DNA of 64,000 nt, from NCBI RefSeq assembly GCF_002812045.1, contig NZ_NPEG01000016.1, positions 1 through 64,000 of the forward strand, read 5' to 3'. Origin of the DNA: Leptospira haakeii. Its GTDB lineage: Bacteria; Spirochaetota; Leptospiria; Leptospirales; Leptospiraceae. Made by a program: the position numbers and the translations under genes. Positions 61,242 through 64,000 of the stretch are shown in pieces (the stretch's first letter is position 1; each line of letters opens with the position of its first letter). The notes below the pieces were generated by a model. That model searched no databases. It was not told the origin of the DNA and saw nothing but the letters and a program-made list of their open reading frames with translations.

Positions 61242-63212
61242 TCAGATTTTAGGAAGGGTTCTGTTCAGAAAATCTTCAAAAGAAATATAAAAATCGAACT
61301 TTTCCTGTTCAGGCATACCCGCGTTTTTCTGCTCGTCTACTATCCTTTTCGCCTTATCCAGCAAGGCCTTGCCGTTCTTTTTCAAGAACCTTCTGCTAAT
61401 AAGGATCGGAAAAGAATACTGCTCTTCCTGATTTCTAACCATAAAGGAATGGATTTCCTTTTTTGCATTCTTTTTCAGGAAGTTGATCAGAGTATTTTCA
61501 TCCATATCTCCACCTAAAGCTTGTAAGAGATATTCCCTGTCAGGAAGTTCGTCTTGGCCCCAAGCGTGATCTATAACGTCTAAAACCGCAGAAAGATTTC
61601 GTTTAATTTCTGCCTCTTGTTCAGAACTGAGCCCTGAACTTCTTGGAGGAGCATTCGAGTCCGAATTTGCAACTGCGGCCGCAGCTCTCGCCTTCGCGGT
61701 TGCCTCGGCTGCTTCTCTGTCTTTCACTCTTCTTTCAGCAAGTTTTACCTTCTCTTCTTGAGCGACCTTGGTCCTTGCTTCTAGGATCTTTTTATTCTGC
61801 TCGGAAGCAAGCCTTGCTCTAATCTCTTCTGCTTCGAATCTATGAACTACATTATTCCCGAAAAGAGATCTGAAAAATCTGGTGATAAAAGGAAGATATT
61901 TAAAAAGAGAAGAATATTCCAATTTCTCGAATTGGGAGCTTGCCTCCCGAGACTCCATCATGTCCCGGATATTCATTTTTGCTAAAACACGGATCTCACT
62001 GTCGTTCCCTGTAGCTGCAAAAACTCTTTTGGCAGTTTCGACTGCTCCGTTGATACAATCTTTATGAAGAACGAAAACATATAGGCCTTTTTTATCCGCA
62101 AAATCAGCGCTCATAATCATATCATGATTGACGATCAAATTTTTGACTTCTTCTTCGATAGGTTCTCCGCGGAATCGAAGATAATTCAGGTCCACCAATC
62201 GATTTGCGGATTTAATATAGTCGAGTAATTCGGAAAGTTTGGCCTTCTTCTCCTCTTTCTCTTTTTTCTCCTTCTCCTCTTCTTCAAAATGGATGAGAGA
62301 AAGAAGTTCCTCAACTGCGGTCTTTTGATCACCGTAGGCAGGACTTAAAAAAGGAAGGACCTGTCCTGCAATGGAGCGAGTATTCTGAAGATCTTGCTCC
62401 GAAAAACTGCCAAGCACGCCGATCCTTTGTAATTCCGGGATAATCCTTTCGCTGAGATACTTTTTATAAGCATCCAATCTAGCGATAATCTCATCTTGGA
62501 CATTATAATAAAAAACCGAACGGTTTCCTGGGCTCAAAGCATTTTCATTCCTATAAAAATACAGAATCCTAGAATCCACTAACTTCTTAAGCACGGGTTT
62601 CAAATGGATATTGATCGTGGTTTGTTTTAGAACAGGAGTAACATCGAAATTATCCTGAAACAAATTCCCGATCTCGGAAGAAGCGTAGGTCTCGCTTAAT
62701 TTATTATTATCAATACAATCATAAATCCATTTCTGGAATCCTTCTTTCCCGGGGAATTGCCTCTTCTCCTTAACCCATCTTTGGATAGAGCTGAAAGAAG
62801 TTTGATTCACCCCATCCACATATCTATGACTAGAACCTGCATCCGTTTGAGAAGGTCTGGCAAATACTGTGATCAATCTTAAGAAGGAAGCGATCTTCCC
62901 GTCAGAAGAATCTCCGGTAGGATTATAATCCACCATACAGATCTTTTTCACGACAGGAGGATTTTGTCGAGCGCTCATCTCTCTTAGATAAGCGTTGACT
63001 CTTTCCTTATCCAAAGTCAGTTCTCTGGAAAGTTGTTCCGCGCTAGGAAGAATTTTATTCGCTACGAACTTTTCAGTCCAATCGCCAATGATCAGAACTA
63101 ATTTATGAATGCCCTTATACTGGAAATCCCCTCTGGCCTCTAAAGCTTGGGTTAACTGTAAGGCCGAGTTATAATCCGCTACCTTGAGTTCCGGAGATTG
63201 GGGATCCAGCAT
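61242..63212 (-). CDS. Large hypothetical protein with HTH-like N-terminus
   Basis: 656 residues, no signal peptide. [20 protein letters not shown] and [15 protein letters not shown] near residue 55-85 look like a GntR-type winged helix. The middle has [20 protein letters not shown] and a domain with [20 protein letters not shown] (about 370-420). A Lys/Glu/Ala-rich coiled coil (480-530) precedes a last helical domain. No enzyme motif is recognised. Seventeen bases before asd. Confidence 0.65.
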   Translation of the reverse strand: MLDPQSPELKVADYNSALQLTQALEARGDFQYKGIHKLVLIIGDWTEKFVANKILPSAEQLSRELTLDKERVNAYLREMSARQNPPVVKKICMVDYNPTGDSSDGKIASFLRLITVFARPSQTDAGSSHRYVDGVNQTSFSSIQRWVKEKRQFPGKEGFQKWIYDCIDNNKLSETYASSEIGNLFQDNFDVTPVLKQTTINIHLKPVLKKLVDSRILYFYRNENALSPGNRSVFYYNVQDEIIARLDAYKKYLSERIIPELQRIGVLGSFSEQDLQNTRSIAGQVLPFLSPAYGDQKTAVEELLSLIHFEEEEKEKKEKEEKKAKLSELLDYIKSANRLVDLNYLRFRGEPIEEEVKNLIVNHDMIMSADFADKKGLYVFVLHKDCINGAVETAKRVFAATGNDSEIRVLAKMNIRDMMESREASSQFEKLEYSSLFKYLPFITRFFRSLFGNNVVHRFEAEEIRARLASEQNKKILEARTKVAQEEKVKLAERRVKDREAAEATAKARAAAAVANSDSNAPPRSSGLSSEQEAEIKRNLSAVLDVIDHAWGQDELPDREYLLQALGGDMDENTLINFLKKNAKKEIHSFMVRNQEEQYSFPILISRRFLKKNGKALLDKAKRIVDEQKNAGMPEQEKFDFYISFEDFLNRTLPKI

Positions 63213-63228
63213 GAGTCATCCTCTTCGA

Positions 63229-64000
63229 CTAGAGTAGGTTTTTCCGATACATCAATTCCGCGTTTAAAATCGCGGCACCGGCAGCCCCACGGACCGTATT
63301 ATGACTTAGGACAACATATTTCCAATCTAAAATCGGATCGGGTCTAAGTCTTCCCACTACGGTAGTCATACCTCTCCCTGTCTCCAGGTCTAGGCGAGGC
63401 TGGGGTCTGTCTTCTTCTTGACGATAAAGAATCGGAAAATCCGGAGCAAGAGGCAACTTTAATTCTTGAGGCTCGCCTTTAAATGAAGACCAGGCTTCTA
63501 AAATTTCGGATTCCGTAGGCGTCCTCTTGAATTTCACGGAAACACAAACTGTATGCCCGTCGAAAACCGGAACTCGATTACAATGAGCGGAAATTTTAAA
63601 ATCCGCATTCACGATCTTGCCACCTTCAGCCTTTCCAAGACATTTCAGAGGCTCGATCTCCGCCTTATCTTCTTCTCCGCCAATAAAAGGAACTACGTTC
63701 CCCAAAATATCCATGGTAGGAACTCCCGGATAACCCGCTCCGGAGATTGCCTGCATAGAGAATAACATAACGGACTCTATACCGAACTTTTCGTATAGAG
63801 GTTTTAGAGAGATGGTCACTCCCATGATCGTACAATTCGAGTTAGTGATGATCTTGCCTGGAGTTTTTTGGCTGGAGATCACATCCAAATGGTTCGCATT
63901 CACTTCTGCAGAGAGAAGAGGAACATTTTCCACCATTCTATGATTTTTAGAGTTAGAAATAATATGGATACCAGCTTCGGCAAAAGAAGTTTCCACCTCT
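63229..64000 (-). CDS. asd: Aspartate-semialdehyde dehydrogenase (archaeal/fungal type), 3' part
   Basis: The frame is open to the window edge, so the start is not seen; about 257 residues are visible. [20 protein letters not shown] carries the catalytic Cys, [18 protein letters not shown] follows, and [20 protein letters not shown] holds the active-site His. The layout is that of the archaeal/fungal-type Asd. It makes L-aspartate 4-semialdehyde for lysine, threonine, methionine and diaminopimelate. A 12-base word copy lies inside (63715-63726). Confidence 0.9.
   Translation of the reverse strand, partial: EVETSFAEAGIHIISNSKNHRMVENVPLLSAEVNANHLDVISSQKTPGKIITNSNCTIMGVTISLKPLYEKFGIESVMLFSMQAISGAGYPGVPTMDILGNVVPFIGGEEDKAEIEPLKCLGKAEGGKIVNADFKISAHCNRVPVFDGHTVCVSVKFKRTPTESEILEAWSSFKGEPQELKLPLAPDFPILYRQEEDRPQPRLDLETGRGMTTVVGRLRPDPILDWKYVVLSHNTVRGAAGAAILNAELMYRKNLL

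Larger units (their letters stand above)
47210..63726. repeat. Dispersed 12-base word GGWAGGAACTCC
   Basis: Exact copies, both strands: 47210, 48581, 48901, 49193(-), 52899(-), 53173(-), 54451(-), 55068, 57178(-), 58101(-), 59756(-), 63715. The core GGAACTCC occurs further at 48244(-), 50904(-), 54540, 54912(-), 56034. Only three cores (21599, 24313, 32295) were found in the first 47 kb. With about 40% GC, one or so core copy would be expected by chance in 64 kb. Copies lie inside genes and in gaps. Confidence 0.75.

Noticed and set aside
1..64000. tRNA, rRNA, CRISPR array or insertion-sequence transposase
   Set aside because: None seen on reading both strands; a tRNA scan was not possible here, so a missed tRNA cannot be fully excluded.

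Overview
The window looks like a Leptospira chromosome segment (spirochaete; GC roughly 40% by eye). The grounds are a DUF1564-type gene (57275-57823), lipoproteins with relaxed lipoboxes, many TTG/GTG starts, a large stock of multi-domain histidine kinases, and an archaeal/fungal-type Asd. No rRNA, tRNA or CRISPR array was seen.

1-7268 is an accessory island that reads as an integron-like cassette array. Three long imperfect palindromes of about 155-160 bp (239-393, 4304-4462, 5276-5433) share blocks of sequence, have GTT/AAC end boxes and behave like attC sites. They delimit, from right to left on the minus strand: cassette 1 (a Cas2/SinR-like small protein plus a two-helix membrane protein), cassette 2 (a four-helix membrane protein), cassette 3 (a Hachiman-type HamA/HamB antiphage module plus two Xre-type regulators) and the start of a fourth cassette holding a MazE-type antitoxin. 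A tyrosine recombinase (6231-7268) lies at the right end and is transcribed towards the array. It has an IntI-like C-terminal tail but appears to lack the IntI-specific insertion.

7791-16898 is a signalling cluster: a dual-kinase hybrid, a 7TM sensor kinase, an MHYT-PAS-kinase-receiver hybrid and an HD-GYP response regulator, all on the plus strand. 16901-19423 (minus) holds a short-chain dehydrogenase, mtnB and mtnD (methionine salvage) and efp. 19602-23901 (plus) holds a PstS-like lipoprotein, an EpmB/KamA-type radical SAM enzyme, a lipoprotein and small conserved proteins. 24039-26387 (minus) is an SGNH esterase plus a CrtI/retinol-saturase-like flavoprotein, divergent from a TetR gene. 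27161-32892 (minus) is a six-gene lipid-modification operon: flavoprotein, DUF1365, CFA synthase, DUF2062, DUF1295 and a second CFA-type methyltransferase.

35775-38803 (minus) is a polyamine operon in the order speD, a SET-domain/SpeD-like fusion, speE, pyrF. Polyamine synthesis releases methylthioadenosine, which the MtnB/MtnD pathway would recycle. EF-P (18857), EpmB (21170) and EpmA (54415) together suggest beta-lysylation of EF-P. 40134-44096 holds alr, a PlsC-type acyltransferase and two coupled unknown genes. 44098-54224 holds a substrate-binding-protein/kinase fusion, a lytic transglycosylase, a GT-C glycosyltransferase, a TetR gene, aconitase and an OmpA-domain protein. 54415-64000 holds epmA, an orphan OmpR-type regulator, DUF1564, a pterin dehydratase, a YqjD/YqjE-like membrane operon, pyruvate kinase, a large unknown protein and the 3' part of asd.

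A 12-base word, GGWAGGAACTCC, occurs 12 times exactly in the last 17 kb, on both strands and both inside and outside genes. It is a candidate uptake-type or other genome-wide signal.
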